The position numbers and the translations under genes were made by a program. From positions 31,117 to 95,116 of the forward strand of contig JAHEDK010000002.1 in assembly GCA_024641245.1 (NCBI GenBank): DNA of 64,000 bases, given 5' to 3'. The DNA comes from Actinomycetes bacterium. Its GTDB lineage: Bacteria; Actinomycetota; Acidimicrobiia; Spongiisociales; JAHEDJ01. Under the pieces are notes generated by a model. The model saw nothing but the letters and a program-made list of their open reading frames with translations, did not search any database and was not told where the DNA came from. Below, piece after piece: positions 8,122-17,499 of this stretch (within the stretch, counting starts at the first letter, position 1; each line of letters begins with the position of its first letter).

Positions 8122-9288
8122 CTAGCCGGAGATAACGATGTCGAGCGAACCATCGATGATGGCCGCCTTGATCGCCTCAACTTCGGCCTTCAATTCAGCG
8201 GGAACCAGTGAATCGGCATCGTGGAACGGAGCGATGTCGATGCCACCGCTCGCCATCGTGTTGACGATCGTACCGCCGGCGAACATCCCGTCGACACCCG
8301 ACTTGATCGTGTCGTAGACCGACACATCGATCTTCTTCAGGACCGAGGTCAGAATGACGTCGGAGAACTGTGGAACGGAAAGGAACCAGTCGGAGTCCAC
8401 ACCGATCACCCACATGTCTCCACGCTCCTGGGCGAGTGCCGCGGAGCCCTGTCCGATCTGCCCACCAACGGGCAGGAAGATGTCGGCGCCCTCGTCCGCC
8501 AAGCTCACACTGAGCGTCCGAGCGTCTTCGATGCTCTCGAAGTTTCCGGTGAAGAGGCCCTCTTTGGTGTCGGGATTCCATCCCAGGATCTTGACGTCGG
8601 TGCCTTTCTCCTGGTTGTAGTAGCGAGCGCCCCAAACGAAACCATCCATGAAGTCGGTGACGGGACCGCCGATGTCGATGCCGCCGTAGGTGGCGATGGT
8701 TCCGGTCTGAGTCATGCCGGCAGCAACGTATCCGGCCAGGAAGCCACCCTGTGCCGTCGCGTAGACGTGGGCGGCAATGTTGGGCTCAGCGGGATCGTAG
8801 GCATAGTCGACAATCGAGAACGCTACATCCGGGTTGGCCTGAGCTGCGGCCAGGGTGTCATCACCGAGCAAGAAGCCGACGGTGATCACCATATCGCAGT
8901 CATCGGCGATCAGAGAACTGATGTTGGGCTCGAAGTCGGCGGCCGACTGCGACTCGAGGTACTTGACCTCAACACCCAGGTCGGCTTCCGCTTTCAAGGC
9001 ACCTTCCCAGGCACTCTGGTTGAAGCTACGGTCGTCGACGCCGCCGGTATCGGTGACCTCGCAGGCCTTGTAGGCCATCGGAGCCGCAGTCGTATCCGTC
9101 GTGTCCGGCGCCATCGTCGTATCCGTCGTGTCCGGCGCCATCGTCGTATCCGTGGTATCGGGCGCCATCGTCGTATCCGTCGTGTCGGGGGCAGCAGTCG
9201 TATCCGTGGTGCTGTCACCGCAGGCGGCCAATACAAGTGCGAAGACCGCGAACAGAGCCGCGATCTTCATCCATGTCTTGGAATGCAT
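8122..9288 (-). CDS. BMP-family nucleoside-binding lipoprotein
   Basis: The ATG at 9288 is preceded by AAAGGA and gives 388 residues. A signal peptide ends in a lipobox (LVLAAC, Cys23), so the protein is anchored outside the membrane. A Thr/Asp/Pro/Met linker of repeated DTTDTTMAP follows, then a Bmp/PnrA-like periplasmic-binding fold containing VTDTGGVDDRSFNQSAWEG, the conserved N-terminal motif of that family. It delivers substrate, probably nucleosides, to the double ABC ATPase and two permeases encoded downstream. Confidence 0.92.
   Translation of the reverse strand: MHSKTWMKIAALFAVFALVLAACGDSTTDTTAAPDTTDTTMAPDTTDTTMAPDTTDTTMAPDTTDTTAAPMAYKACEVTDTGGVDDRSFNQSAWEGALKAEADLGVEVKYLESQSAADFEPNISSLIADDCDMVITVGFLLGDDTLAAAQANPDVAFSIVDYAYDPAEPNIAAHVYATAQGGFLAGYVAAGMTQTGTIATYGGIDIGGPVTDFMDGFVWGARYYNQEKGTDVKILGWNPDTKEGLFTGNFESIEDARTLSVSLADEGADIFLPVGGQIGQGSAALAQERGDMWVIGVDSDWFLSVPQFSDVILTSVLKKIDVSVYDTIKSGVDGMFAGGTIVNTMASGGIDIAPFHDADSLVPAELKAEVEAIKAAIIDGSLDIVISG
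9092..9199 (-). repeat. 27-bp tandem repeat encoding the lipoprotein linker
   Basis: Four 27-bp units lie head to tail. The first two (9092-9118 and 9119-9145) are identical; the third and fourth have diverged. On the minus strand each encodes the 9-residue spacer DTTDTTMAP or a variant, which tethers the binding domain to the lipidated Cys. Confidence 0.85.
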
Positions 9289-9359
9289 CAATGAATCCTT
9301 TCCTGTCGAACGGTGGGAGCTGGGCCCACCACCATCATTGTACCTGTTCGAAAGCGCCC

Positions 9360-10037
9360 TCAGGCCGATGCGCCGGTTGCAGGCTGCGGGAGCGGAGAAG
9401 GGTTCACGAGGTAGATCCAGGGGATGGAAACCATGGTTACCGCTCCCTTGATGAGCACGTTCGCCCAGAAGATGCTCAGGAGCACGCCGGTGGCCAGTCC
9501 CTCTGATCCCGGCAGCAGTCCTCCAAAGGCGAGCCACACGAACAGGGCGGAATCGATGGGGATGGCAACTCCGTTTGACGAGAGAACCCGGCCCCATTGC
9601 CATCGTTTCCCGAACCGATCTACCCACCTCTGATAAACCTCGGTGTCGATCAGTTCTGCGATGACCTCAGCGATGATGGATGCCGCCACGATCGTCCAAA
9701 CCGGTGCCAGTACGGCACCGAACCCGGTCTGCGTGCCTACCTCGAGATCGGCCGGGAGCTCGGCCACGAGCCGGAACACACCTGCCATGACGAGGTTGAT
9801 GCCCGCCGCCAGGAAGATGAGCAGTCTGGCGACCTGTTTGCCGGCGATCTTGTGTACTAGATCGCGAATCGTGAACGTGAACGGATAGATGAGCGTTCCA
9901 CCGTCCATGGACATCCCACCCACCGAAACAATCTTGAGGCTGGCGATATCCGCCAGCAGTTGGGCGGAGATGTAGGCCGAGACCACAATCGTGAGTACCC
10001 GGTAGGCCCGGTGCAGATCGCTCGAGGCAACGGTCAT
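9360..10037 (-). CDS. VUT-family (YhhQ/DUF165) transporter, queuosine precursor type
   Basis: The 225-residue membrane protein has about six hydrophobic segments. Its pattern (ADIASLKIVSVGG, FPFTFTIRDLVHK-like, IIAEVIAELIDTEVY) is that of the vitamin uptake transporter family, whose E. coli member YhhQ imports queuosine precursors. No other queuosine gene (tgt, queA, queG) is seen in this window, so the substrate rests on family assignment only. It is upstream of the BMP lipoprotein gene by 71 bp on the same strand but is probably a separate unit. Confidence 0.8.
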   Translation of the reverse strand: MTVASSDLHRAYRVLTIVVSAYISAQLLADIASLKIVSVGGMSMDGGTLIYPFTFTIRDLVHKIAGKQVARLLIFLAAGINLVMAGVFRLVAELPADLEVGTQTGFGAVLAPVWTIVAASIIAEVIAELIDTEVYQRWVDRFGKRWQWGRVLSSNGVAIPIDSALFVWLAFGGLLPGSEGLATGVLLSIFWANVLIKGAVTMVSIPWIYLVNPSPLPQPATGASA

Positions 10038-10078
10038 AGGGTTCGGGAGTGTAGCGAGAGCGGATCGCAGCCCTTCTG

Positions 10079-10139
10079 AACCTAGAACCTAGAACCTAGA
10101 ACCTAGAACCTAGAACCTAGAACCTAGAACCTAGAACCT
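10079..10139. repeat. Heptamer array AACCTAG x 8.7 downstream of clpC
   Basis: Eight perfect AACCTAG units run from 10079 to 10134, followed by a partial AACCT. The array ends 1 bp before the clpC stop codon (10141-10143). It fills most of the gap between clpC and the VUT transporter. There are no spacers, so it is not a CRISPR array. Confidence 0.95.
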
Positions 10140-10140
10140 C

Positions 10141-12636
10141 TTAGGAGTCTTGCGACTCGGCCAGCACCACCGGCGGTTGATCGGGAGCTTCGACTTCCTC
10201 AAAGGTGAGCTCGTCGGTTTCGGTATCGACGTCCACGACGATGGTAGTTCCGGCCTTGAAGGAGCCGAGCAGGACCCGTTCCGACAGAGCATCTTCGAGG
10301 CGCCGCTGTATGGCTCGGCGCAACGGCCGAGCACCGAGCTCCGGGTCGTATCCCTTGTCTGCGAGGAAGCCTTTGGCAGCATCCGACAACGCCAGCTGAA
10401 GGCTCTGTGACTTCAGCTGTTCGTGGACTCTCGCCAGCATGAGATCGACGATCTCCTTGACCTCATCCTTGCGAAGTTCGTGGAACACGATTACTTCGTC
10501 GATGCGGTTGAGGAACTCCGGACGGAAGTTCTTCTTGAGGGCCTCGGTCACGCGCTCCTTCATGTACTCGTAGGTGACTTCTTCGTTTCCCTTGTGGAAC
10601 CCAACCGCCTTCTTCCGCAGCTCGGAGGTACCCAGGTTGGAGGTCATGATGATGACTGTGTTCTTGAAGTCAACCGTCCGACCCTGGGCGTCGGTCAGCC
10701 GGCCGTCCTCGAGAATCTGGAGCAGTGTGTTGAAGACATCCGGGTGGGCCTTTTCGATCTCGTCGAAGAGCACGACAGAGAATGGTTTGCGCCGGACCGC
10801 TTCGGTGAGCTGCCCGCCTTCGTCGTATCCGACGTACCCGGGAGGCGAGCCAACCAACCGGCTCACAGTGTGCTTTTCCATGTACTCCGACATGTCGAGC
10901 TGGATGAGGGCGGCCTCATCGCCGAACAGGAACTCGGCCAGCGCTTTGGCGGTCTCGGTCTTGCCGACGCCTGAAGGTCCGAGGAAAATGAACGACCCGG
11001 CGGGACGCTTCGGATCCTTGAGCCCGGCCCGGGTCCTGCGGATGGCCCGACTCACTGCGCCGATGGCGTCGTGCTGACCGATGATTCGCTTGTGAAGCTC
11101 GTCCTCCATGCGGACCAGTCGGGCGGTTTCCTCCTCAGTCAAACGGTGCACCGGGATACCCGTCCATTGCGCCAGCACCTCGGCGATTTCTTCTTCGTCG
11201 ATCACCCAGGTCGACTGAACCCCGGACTCGCTCGCTTCGCGCTCATGTTCCATTCGATCGGAAGTGAGGCTCCGTTCCTGATCGCGGAGCTGGGCAGCCC
11301 GCTCGTACTGCTGCGACTGGACCGCCTCCAACTTGGAAGACCGGACTTCGAAGATACGATCGTCGAGTTCTTCGAGTTCAGGCATGCTTCCTTTTCGCTG
11401 GATCCGCATGCGGCTGCCGGCCTCATCGATGAGGTCGATGGCTTTGTCCGGGAGGAATCGATCGGCGAGATAGCGATCCGCCAGGTTGGCGGCATTCACG
11501 AGCGCCTGGTCGGTGAACCGCACCTTGTGGTGCGCTTCGTAGCGATCACGAAGGCCGTGCAGAATCTGAATGGTATCGGCCACAGTCGGTTCCTCGACCT
11601 GAACCGGTTGGAATCGGCGCTCGAGTGCCGAGTCCTTCTCCAGATACTTGCGGTACTCCTCGAGCGTGGTGGCGCCGACGGTCTGCAGTTCGCCGCGAGC
11701 CAGCATCGGCTTCAGAATGCTCGCCGCGTCGATGGCACCTTCTGCGGCGCCCGCGCCCACCAACGTGTGAATCTCATCGATGAACAGGACGATGTCGCCG
11801 CGGGTTCGAATTTCCTTCAGCACCTTCTTGAGGCGCTCTTCGAAGTCACCCCGATAGCGCGACCCTGCCACGAGCGAGCCCAGGTCGAGCGTGTAGAGCT
11901 GCTTGTTCGTCAACGTATCCGGGACATCGCCGGCGACGATACGTTGGGCGAGGCCTTCCACGATGGCCGTCTTGCCAACGCCGGGCTCTCCCACCAGGAC
12001 CGGATTGTTTTTCGTTCGCCTGGACAGAATCTGCATGACTCGCTCGATTTCGGTCTGGCGGCCGATCACGGGGTCGAGCTTCTGCTCACGAGCAGACTGC
12101 GTGAGATTCCTTCCGAACTGATCGAGGATGGTCGACCCACCGGTCGGTTGCTCGGCCCGGCCCTTGGCGGATGAGAGCCCAGACGGCTGGTCGTCACTCT
12201 GAACTCCGGACAGCAACTGAATGACGGTTTGACGAACCTTCGGGAGATCTGCGCCGAGCTTCTGCAGAACCTGAGCGGCGACTCCCTCACCCTCCCGGAT
12301 GAGTCCAAGCAGAATGTGCTCCGTACCGATGTAGTTGTGGCCGAGTTGAAGAGCCTCTCGCAGACTCAGTTCGAGAACCTTCTTGGCACGGGGAGTGAAC
12401 GGAATGTGCCCGCTCGGCGCCTGCTGGCCTTGCCCGATGATCTCGACCACCTGCTGGCGGACCGAGTCGAGGTTGATACCCAGGCTCTCCAGGGCGCGGG
12501 CGGCGACGCCCTCACCTTCGTGGATGAGTCCCAACAAGATGTGCTCGGTGCCGATGTAGTTGTGATTGAGGAGGCGCGCCTCCTCCTGAGCAAGCACCAC
12601 AACTCTTCGAGCCCGGTCGGTAAAGCGTTCGAACAA
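10141..12636 (-). CDS. clpC: ATP-dependent Clp protease ATP-binding subunit ClpC
   Basis: ClpC is a class I HSP100 unfoldase that feeds substrates to ClpP. The 831-residue product has two Clp-N repeats (both with [14 protein letters not shown]), AAA-1 (GEPGVGKT), a UVR-type middle domain near 420-460 (LRDQERSL), AAA-2 (GPSGVGKTE) and the C-terminal small domain. The frame stays open far upstream, but the family's first residues are [10 protein letters not shown]. The TTG at 12636 just before them has GGAGG ten bases upstream, so I chose it. An array of 7-bp repeats starts directly after the stop. Confidence 0.93.
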   Translation of the reverse strand: MFERFTDRARRVVVLAQEEARLLNHNYIGTEHILLGLIHEGEGVAARALESLGINLDSVRQQVVEIIGQGQQAPSGHIPFTPRAKKVLELSLREALQLGHNYIGTEHILLGLIREGEGVAAQVLQKLGADLPKVRQTVIQLLSGVQSDDQPSGLSSAKGRAEQPTGGSTILDQFGRNLTQSAREQKLDPVIGRQTEIERVMQILSRRTKNNPVLVGEPGVGKTAIVEGLAQRIVAGDVPDTLTNKQLYTLDLGSLVAGSRYRGDFEERLKKVLKEIRTRGDIVLFIDEIHTLVGAGAAEGAIDAASILKPMLARGELQTVGATTLEEYRKYLEKDSALERRFQPVQVEEPTVADTIQILHGLRDRYEAHHKVRFTDQALVNAANLADRYLADRFLPDKAIDLIDEAGSRMRIQRKGSMPELEELDDRIFEVRSSKLEAVQSQQYERAAQLRDQERSLTSDRMEHEREASESGVQSTWVIDEEEIAEVLAQWTGIPVHRLTEEETARLVRMEDELHKRIIGQHDAIGAVSRAIRRTRAGLKDPKRPAGSFIFLGPSGVGKTETAKALAEFLFGDEAALIQLDMSEYMEKHTVSRLVGSPPGYVGYDEGGQLTEAVRRKPFSVVLFDEIEKAHPDVFNTLLQILEDGRLTDAQGRTVDFKNTVIIMTSNLGTSELRKKAVGFHKGNEEVTYEYMKERVTEALKKNFRPEFLNRIDEVIVFHELRKDEVKEIVDLMLARVHEQLKSQSLQLALSDAAKGFLADKGYDPELGARPLRRAIQRRLEDALSERVLLGSFKAGTTIVVDVDTETDELTFEEVEAPDQPPVVLAESQDS

Positions 12637-12834
12637 GGTCTCTCGGCCTCCTACCAAATTCCCCAGCGGGCCAATCTCCGGCCGCGCCGTTGAGTATAAC
12701 CCCGGCACCCGCCAAACCCGACGGGCCACCGCATCAGCCCAGTCGGCCGGTACATCCGGGACCTGCGTGTTGTGCCCCGCTCCGTTCACCGGCAGCGCAC
12801 TACCATGCACCCGCATCCGATGAGAAGGTCGTGC

Positions 12835-13836
12835 ATGGACGCTCCAACGCTCGAAGATCTCGTTCCACTGCCGTCGGTGTGGCAGCGGCTCGACCGCGTC
12901 GAAACGCGATTGCTCGAGGTATCGCAGTCAGGGGATGCCTTCCTCACCAAAGCCGCTCAACACCTTCTCATCGCCGGTGGCAAACGCTTCCGCCCCCTCC
13001 TGGCTCAGCTCGCTGCGGAGTTCGGTCCGGCCGACGATCAGCGTTCTATCGACGCGGCCGTCGCCGTCGAACTCATTCACGTCGGCAGCCTTTATCACGA
13101 CGACGTCATCGATGAGGCGACCACCCGCCGCGGAACAGACTCCGCAAACGCCAACTGGGGCAACACCGTTGCGATCCTGGCCGGCGACTTCTTGATGGCG
13201 CGCGCATCCGAGGTCGCGGCCGCCACACTGGGGCAGCGAGCGGTCGAGATCCTGGCCAGGACCTATGCCGAACTGGTCGAGGGCCAGACGCTGGAACTCC
13301 AACTCGACTGGGACATCCACCACGGCACCGGCGAGTACTTCCGGGTCATCGAAGGGAAGACGGCCAGCTTGATCCGCACCTCTGCCCGGCTCGGCGCCAT
13401 GGCCTCAGAAGCCTCCCCCGACGATGTGGAACGCCTCAGCCGCTGGGCCTGGGAGCTGGGCATTGTCTTCCAGATCAGCGACGACGCCCTCGATCTCGTT
13501 GCCACCGACGATTTCCTCGGCAAGCCGGCCGGGTCCGACATATCGGAGGGCAAGTTCACCCTCCCAGTGCTCTCGGCGCTACAAGGTCCAGACGGGAGCC
13601 GGATCGGCGAGGTGCTGGCCCGCCCCCGACCCTATTCGCAGGAGTCCGTTTCGGAGGTCATCGACCTCGTGCGGGCCGGCGGATACGTAGAGAGCGCTCT
13701 TGATGAAGCGTCCCGACGGATTGCGGTCGCCGGGAACGCCATCGCCGATCTGGCGGATTCGCCGGCGAAGGACGTCCTGAACTCGCTCGGGGGCTACCTC
13801 ATCAACCGGGTGGCTGCAGGGCGATCGGCCGGTTAG
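12835..13836 (+). CDS. Polyprenyl diphosphate synthase (menaquinone side-chain type)
   Basis: This trans-isoprenyl diphosphate synthase of 333 residues would extend an allylic diphosphate with IPP. GGKRFRP is at 48-54, the first Asp-rich motif DDVID at 89-93 and the second DDALD at 216-220. The shortened first motif and overall sequence match long-chain (hepta/octa/nonaprenyl) synthases, which supply menaquinone tails in actinobacteria. The ATG at 12835 has GAGAAGG just upstream; an ATG at 12805 is possible. It diverges from clpC across 198 bp that must hold both promoters. Confidence 0.88.
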   Translation: MDAPTLEDLVPLPSVWQRLDRVETRLLEVSQSGDAFLTKAAQHLLIAGGKRFRPLLAQLAAEFGPADDQRSIDAAVAVELIHVGSLYHDDVIDEATTRRGTDSANANWGNTVAILAGDFLMARASEVAAATLGQRAVEILARTYAELVEGQTLELQLDWDIHHGTGEYFRVIEGKTASLIRTSARLGAMASEASPDDVERLSRWAWELGIVFQISDDALDLVATDDFLGKPAGSDISEGKFTLPVLSALQGPDGSRIGEVLARPRPYSQESVSEVIDLVRAGGYVESALDEASRRIAVAGNAIADLADSPAKDVLNSLGGYLINRVAAGRSAG

Positions 13837-13880
13837 CCGGTTCGCGCAGGCCAACGCCCTTTATCCATAAGCCGTAAGCT

Positions 13881-14837
13881 ATGGGCGGGGCCGGCCGACA
13901 GGAGTCCACGAAGACGCAACCAAACGGACTCGATCATGCGCTCGCAAACGACCCAACGGATCGGCCACAACAGGGGGGGCAATCCGGCTCCGATCAGGCA
14001 CCAGGCGGCATCGTGATCGACGACCGCGCCCGCACCGAACCCCGCCCGCGATCGTCAAAGCGGCAGCTGATGACGGTCGCATCGATCATCCCCGAGGCAT
14101 TCCCCTCAGAGGGGACGCCGACCGCGGCCGACACAGAAACCGCCGCGCAGCTGGTAGACGAGATCCTGGCCACGCACCTGGTACCCCCAGCCAGGCATTT
14201 TCCCGGCGTCGGCGACGAAATCGTTTGTGTATTCCCCGACCTCGACCGGGCTGAGGCCGCCGGTTTGTTGGAGACGGCGCGCCACCGGATCAGGAACCGG
14301 ACAGAAATCCCGGAGGTTATGGTCAGCTTCTCAGCGGGTCTGGCCGCCGACACTCGGGATGAAGACCGCCAACGTACTCTCGATACTGCAAGACTGCTTC
14401 GATCGGACGCACAGGCGAAAGGAGGTGACAGAGTGCAAATCCAACCCGAAGCAACGGGTGAAGGCCGGACGATCCTCCTCGCCGAAGACGACCTGCTCAC
14501 AGCCCGACTGATCATCCATCGCCTTCAACGCGAGGGCTATGCGGTGGTGCATCATCCCGATGGCCAGAGCGCGCTCGAAGCGGCTCAGGCAGCCGGCCCC
14601 CAACCCTATGCCCTGGCGATATTCGACGTGAAGATGCCACGCATGGACGGTTTCGAACTCCTCGGTCGATTCAAGGAGGACCCGAAGCTAGCCTCGACTC
14701 CAGTGGTGATGCTCACCGGAATGGGCGCCGAACAGGACGTCGTACGCGCACTTTCCGGCGGAGCCGATGACTACATCCTGAAGCCGTTCTCGCCGACAGA
14801 GCTCGCCCTCCGGGTCCAGCGTCTGTTGGCGAAGTAG
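13881..14837 (+). CDS. Response regulator with N-terminal degenerate GGDEF domain
   Basis: The C-terminal half (about 196-316) is a complete CheY-like receiver, with acidic pocket ED at 202-203, phospho-acceptor D249, T279 and K301. The preceding region (about 85-187) keeps the second half of a GGDEF domain, but the active-site motif reads VGDEI at 110-114 and the N-terminal nucleotide-binding part is missing, so it should not make c-di-GMP. The first 60 residues are low-complexity and an internal ATG at 14070 may be the true start. It lies 13 bp upstream of the HEAT-repeat gene and probably controls that operon's output. Confidence 0.8.
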   Translation: MGGAGRQESTKTQPNGLDHALANDPTDRPQQGGQSGSDQAPGGIVIDDRARTEPRPRSSKRQLMTVASIIPEAFPSEGTPTAADTETAAQLVDEILATHLVPPARHFPGVGDEIVCVFPDLDRAEAAGLLETARHRIRNRTEIPEVMVSFSAGLAADTRDEDRQRTLDTARLLRSDAQAKGGDRVQIQPEATGEGRTILLAEDDLLTARLIIHRLQREGYAVVHHPDGQSALEAAQAAGPQPYALAIFDVKMPRMDGFELLGRFKEDPKLASTPVVMLTGMGAEQDVVRALSGGADDYILKPFSPTELALRVQRLLAK

Positions 14838-14850
14838 TAGCCGGCCAATC

Positions 14851-15918
14851 ATGTGGACCGGTGGCACCTCTCCTGCGTGGGCGGCGAGTTCGTTGATCGA
14901 CGTCGTGCTGTGGTCGACCCTCGCCATCGTCGCAGTCGTCTTCTACCTCGCCGGAGCAGCTTTCGCTATGCGAATCCGCAACGTTCTTCGTGCTCGCCGC
15001 TACAACTCCTACGAGGCGAGCTGGGAGCCCGTGCTCCTCGACGTCATCGACGGATCCGTCGCCCTATCCGGGCTGCAGGCCACCGTCACTTCGCGCTCGA
15101 GGCGACACTTCCTGAAGTTCCTTGTCCGCTATGCCCGGCTACTGTCCGGCGGCGATCGCCAGATCGTCGTCGACCTCGCCGAACAACACCTCCCGATGAT
15201 GGTGGGCGATCTCAAGGCCCGGAATCCGGAGCGGCGCGCCTTCGCCGTGCAAACGCTGGCGACCCTCGGTATGGAGAAATACGGCCCGGCAATCGCCGGG
15301 GCACTCGATGATGCTTCGGCCCTCGTTTCGATGGTGGCGGCCAGGACACTTTCAGCATCGCGGCAACCGGCGTACATCGACGACGTCCTCTTCAATCTCC
15401 ACCGCTATGCCAGGTGGAACAGCCGCTTCCTTTCCAGCATGCTGGCCTCCATGGGGTCCGAGGTGGCTCCGGCACTACGGTCGTTCTTGCGGAGCAACCG
15501 TGACCCCCTCGACCGGGCGGTCGCCGCAGACGCCCTCAGCCTTCTCACCGACCCCGCCGCCGCCGACGTTGCAGCCGGGATCCTCAACGGGACACCCGAC
15601 CGAGAACTCGCCGCAGCTTCGCTTCGTCTCCTTAGAACAGTCGGTGGACCAGAGCACCTTCCGATCGTCAGGAGCTGTGCGACCAGCAGGGACTTCGTGC
15701 TGCGAGCCCTGGCCCTGCGAGTGCTTGGGACCGTAGGCGAAGCGGCCGATCTCGATCTGCTCGAGCAAGGAATGGCACACCCAGAACCATGGGTAGCCAT
15801 CAACTCGGCCCAGGCCATGCTGGAGGCGGGCGGCGCGGGGCGGCTCGAAGCCATGGTGGCGAGCGGCCATCCCCTGGCGCCGCTGGCTCGCGAAGCGATC
15901 ATGGAAAGGGTCGGATGA
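14851..15918 (+). CDS. Membrane-anchored HEAT-repeat protein
   Basis: The 355-residue product has one membrane segment near residues 16-40, a basic stretch after it (RIRNVLRARRY), and then a run of alpha-helical HEAT-like repeats to the end, for example the one around RNPERRAFAVQTLATLG. No catalytic motif is seen, so it is likely a scaffold on the cytoplasmic face. It overlaps the downstream glycosyltransferase by 4 bp (ATGA), which ties the two in stoichiometry. HEAT-GT2 pairs with a PleD-like regulator occur elsewhere, but no member that I can name is characterised. Confidence 0.75.
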   Translation: MWTGGTSPAWAASSLIDVVLWSTLAIVAVVFYLAGAAFAMRIRNVLRARRYNSYEASWEPVLLDVIDGSVALSGLQATVTSRSRRHFLKFLVRYARLLSGGDRQIVVDLAEQHLPMMVGDLKARNPERRAFAVQTLATLGMEKYGPAIAGALDDASALVSMVAARTLSASRQPAYIDDVLFNLHRYARWNSRFLSSMLASMGSEVAPALRSFLRSNRDPLDRAVAADALSLLTDPAAADVAAGILNGTPDRELAAASLRLLRTVGGPEHLPIVRSCATSRDFVLRALALRVLGTVGEAADLDLLEQGMAHPEPWVAINSAQAMLEAGGAGRLEAMVASGHPLAPLAREAIMERVG

Positions 15919-17387
15919 CCACCGTTATCACCGTCGTCAGCGGCGTGATCCTCGCCTACTTCCTGGCCTTGAACTTCATCTACATGACCACGAGCACGCT
16001 GGCCTTTCTCCACCTCAAGAAGTATGTCGGGCGCCTCGAGTCACTCCACATCAGCGATCTCGTCAACGCCGCCGGCGGGATGCCGATCACCCTCGTAGTC
16101 CCTGCGTTCAACGAAGTAACCGGCATCGTCGAGTCGGTCCGATCGCTACTCACCCTCCAGTATTCGGACTACGAGATCATTGTCGTGAACGACGGGTCGA
16201 CCGACACGACACTCGATCGCCTGATACAGGCCTTCGAGCTGGCAAGGGCGGAGCGCATCCCGAGTTCCTCGCTCTCAACTGCTCCGGTGCGCGCGATGTA
16301 CCGGGCCGGCCGCCATCCAAACCTGTGGGTAATCGACAAGGAAAACGGGGGCAAGGCCGACAGCCTGAATGCCGGCCTCAACCACACCAGGACTCCACTG
16401 TTCTGCGCGATGGACGCCGACACGTTGCTCGAACCGGAGGCACTACCCCGCCTCGTTCGCCCGTTTCTCGAGGACCGGACGACCATCGCGGCTGGAGGAA
16501 TCGTGCGAATCGCCAACGGCTGCAGTGTCGAAGGTGGCATCGTCCGCCAGGTGCTGCTGCCCGCGAACATGGTGGCCCGCTTCCAGGTCGTCGAGTACCT
16601 CCGCGCCTTCCTCGCCACCCGGGTCGGTTGGGATGTGCTGCGTTCGACGCTCATCATCTCCGGGGCATTCGGTGTATTCAAGCGGGGGATCGTTGCGCAG
16701 GTGGGCGGATTCGCCACCGACACAGTCGGCGAAGACATGGAACTCGTCGTCCGCCTGCATCGACATTGCCGGGAGAACCAGATCAAGTACCGGATCACCT
16801 TCGTGCCCGACCCGGTTGCATGGACGGAAGCTCCGGAAGATCTCAAGAGCCTCGGCCGGCAGCGCGATCGATGGCAGAGGGGTTTGGTACAAACGCTCTG
16901 GCGTCACCGGCGGATGTTCGGCAACCCGCGTTATGGTCCTCCTGGTCTGATCGGATTCACCTACTACACGATCTTCGAAGTCGTCGGGCCGATCATCGAA
17001 GCCTTCGGGTTCACTTTTTTCCTGTGGGCTCTGATCACCGGCATAGCTCCGATATCCTATGTGCTGGCTTTCTTTGCGCTGGCGGTGGCCGCCGGCGTTG
17101 CCCTGTCGGTAGCGGCAGTGGCTCTGGAGGAGTTGTCGTTCCGCCGCTACACCAGACCGGCCGACCTCGGACGAATGATCGTCGTGGCACTGATTGAGAA
17201 CTTCGGATACCGGCAGTTGTCCACGTGGTGGCGCATCAAGGGCATCGTTTCGGCTCTCCGCCGCGATCACACCTGGGGAAGCCTGGATCGTCGCGGATTC
17301 ACTCCCTCGGTCGAGTCGACCCGGCCTGCAGTGATCGATCTCAATGCGGACGACCTGAGGACGACGACGGTCTCCGACCAACAGTGA
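15915..17387 (+). CDS. Processive GT2 glycosyltransferase (PgaC/hyaluronan-synthase-like)
   Basis: The ATG at 15915 overlaps the HEAT gene's stop and gives 490 residues. An N-terminal membrane segment precedes a GT-A domain with the marks of processive enzymes: NDGST at 92-96, DAD at 167-169, catalytic GED at 272-274 and QRDRW at 316-320. Three or four C-terminal membrane segments follow (about 345-430). It would polymerise and export a beta-linked polysaccharide, as PgaC does for poly-N-acetylglucosamine; the sugar cannot be read from sequence. No PilZ domain is present, so control may run through the receiver/HEAT partners. Confidence 0.85.
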   Translation: MTTVITVVSGVILAYFLALNFIYMTTSTLAFLHLKKYVGRLESLHISDLVNAAGGMPITLVVPAFNEVTGIVESVRSLLTLQYSDYEIIVVNDGSTDTTLDRLIQAFELARAERIPSSSLSTAPVRAMYRAGRHPNLWVIDKENGGKADSLNAGLNHTRTPLFCAMDADTLLEPEALPRLVRPFLEDRTTIAAGGIVRIANGCSVEGGIVRQVLLPANMVARFQVVEYLRAFLATRVGWDVLRSTLIISGAFGVFKRGIVAQVGGFATDTVGEDMELVVRLHRHCRENQIKYRITFVPDPVAWTEAPEDLKSLGRQRDRWQRGLVQTLWRHRRMFGNPRYGPPGLIGFTYYTIFEVVGPIIEAFGFTFFLWALITGIAPISYVLAFFALAVAAGVALSVAAVALEELSFRRYTRPADLGRMIVVALIENFGYRQLSTWWRIKGIVSALRRDHTWGSLDRRGFTPSVESTRPAVIDLNADDLRTTTVSDQQ

Positions 17388-17499
17388 CAGAGCCGCGGAT
17401 CAACCATCGCTCCCCAGGCCCAACGTTTTGTGGAGGGAACAGCACGGGCGATGAGCCGGCCCGGATCTGAGTCGAAAGGGGCCGCAGCGTTCGGGGGCC

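Noticed and set aside
8221-9294. 357-codon plus-strand frame opposite the BMP lipoprotein gene
   Set aside because: It is a shadow of the lipoprotein gene; its Arg/His-rich repeats come from the linker repeat read backwards.
10079-10139. CRISPR array or telomere-like repeat
   Set aside because: Units are contiguous heptamers with no spacers, no cas genes are near, and the array is internal to a chromosome-like gene order.
12637-12816. N-terminal extension of ClpC by about 60 residues
   Set aside because: The open frame exists, but the family starts at [10 protein letters not shown] and a GGAGG site precedes the TTG at 12636.
13866-13879. Another heptamer array (CATAAGC, CGTAAGC)
   Set aside because: Only two imperfect units are present, too few to separate from chance.
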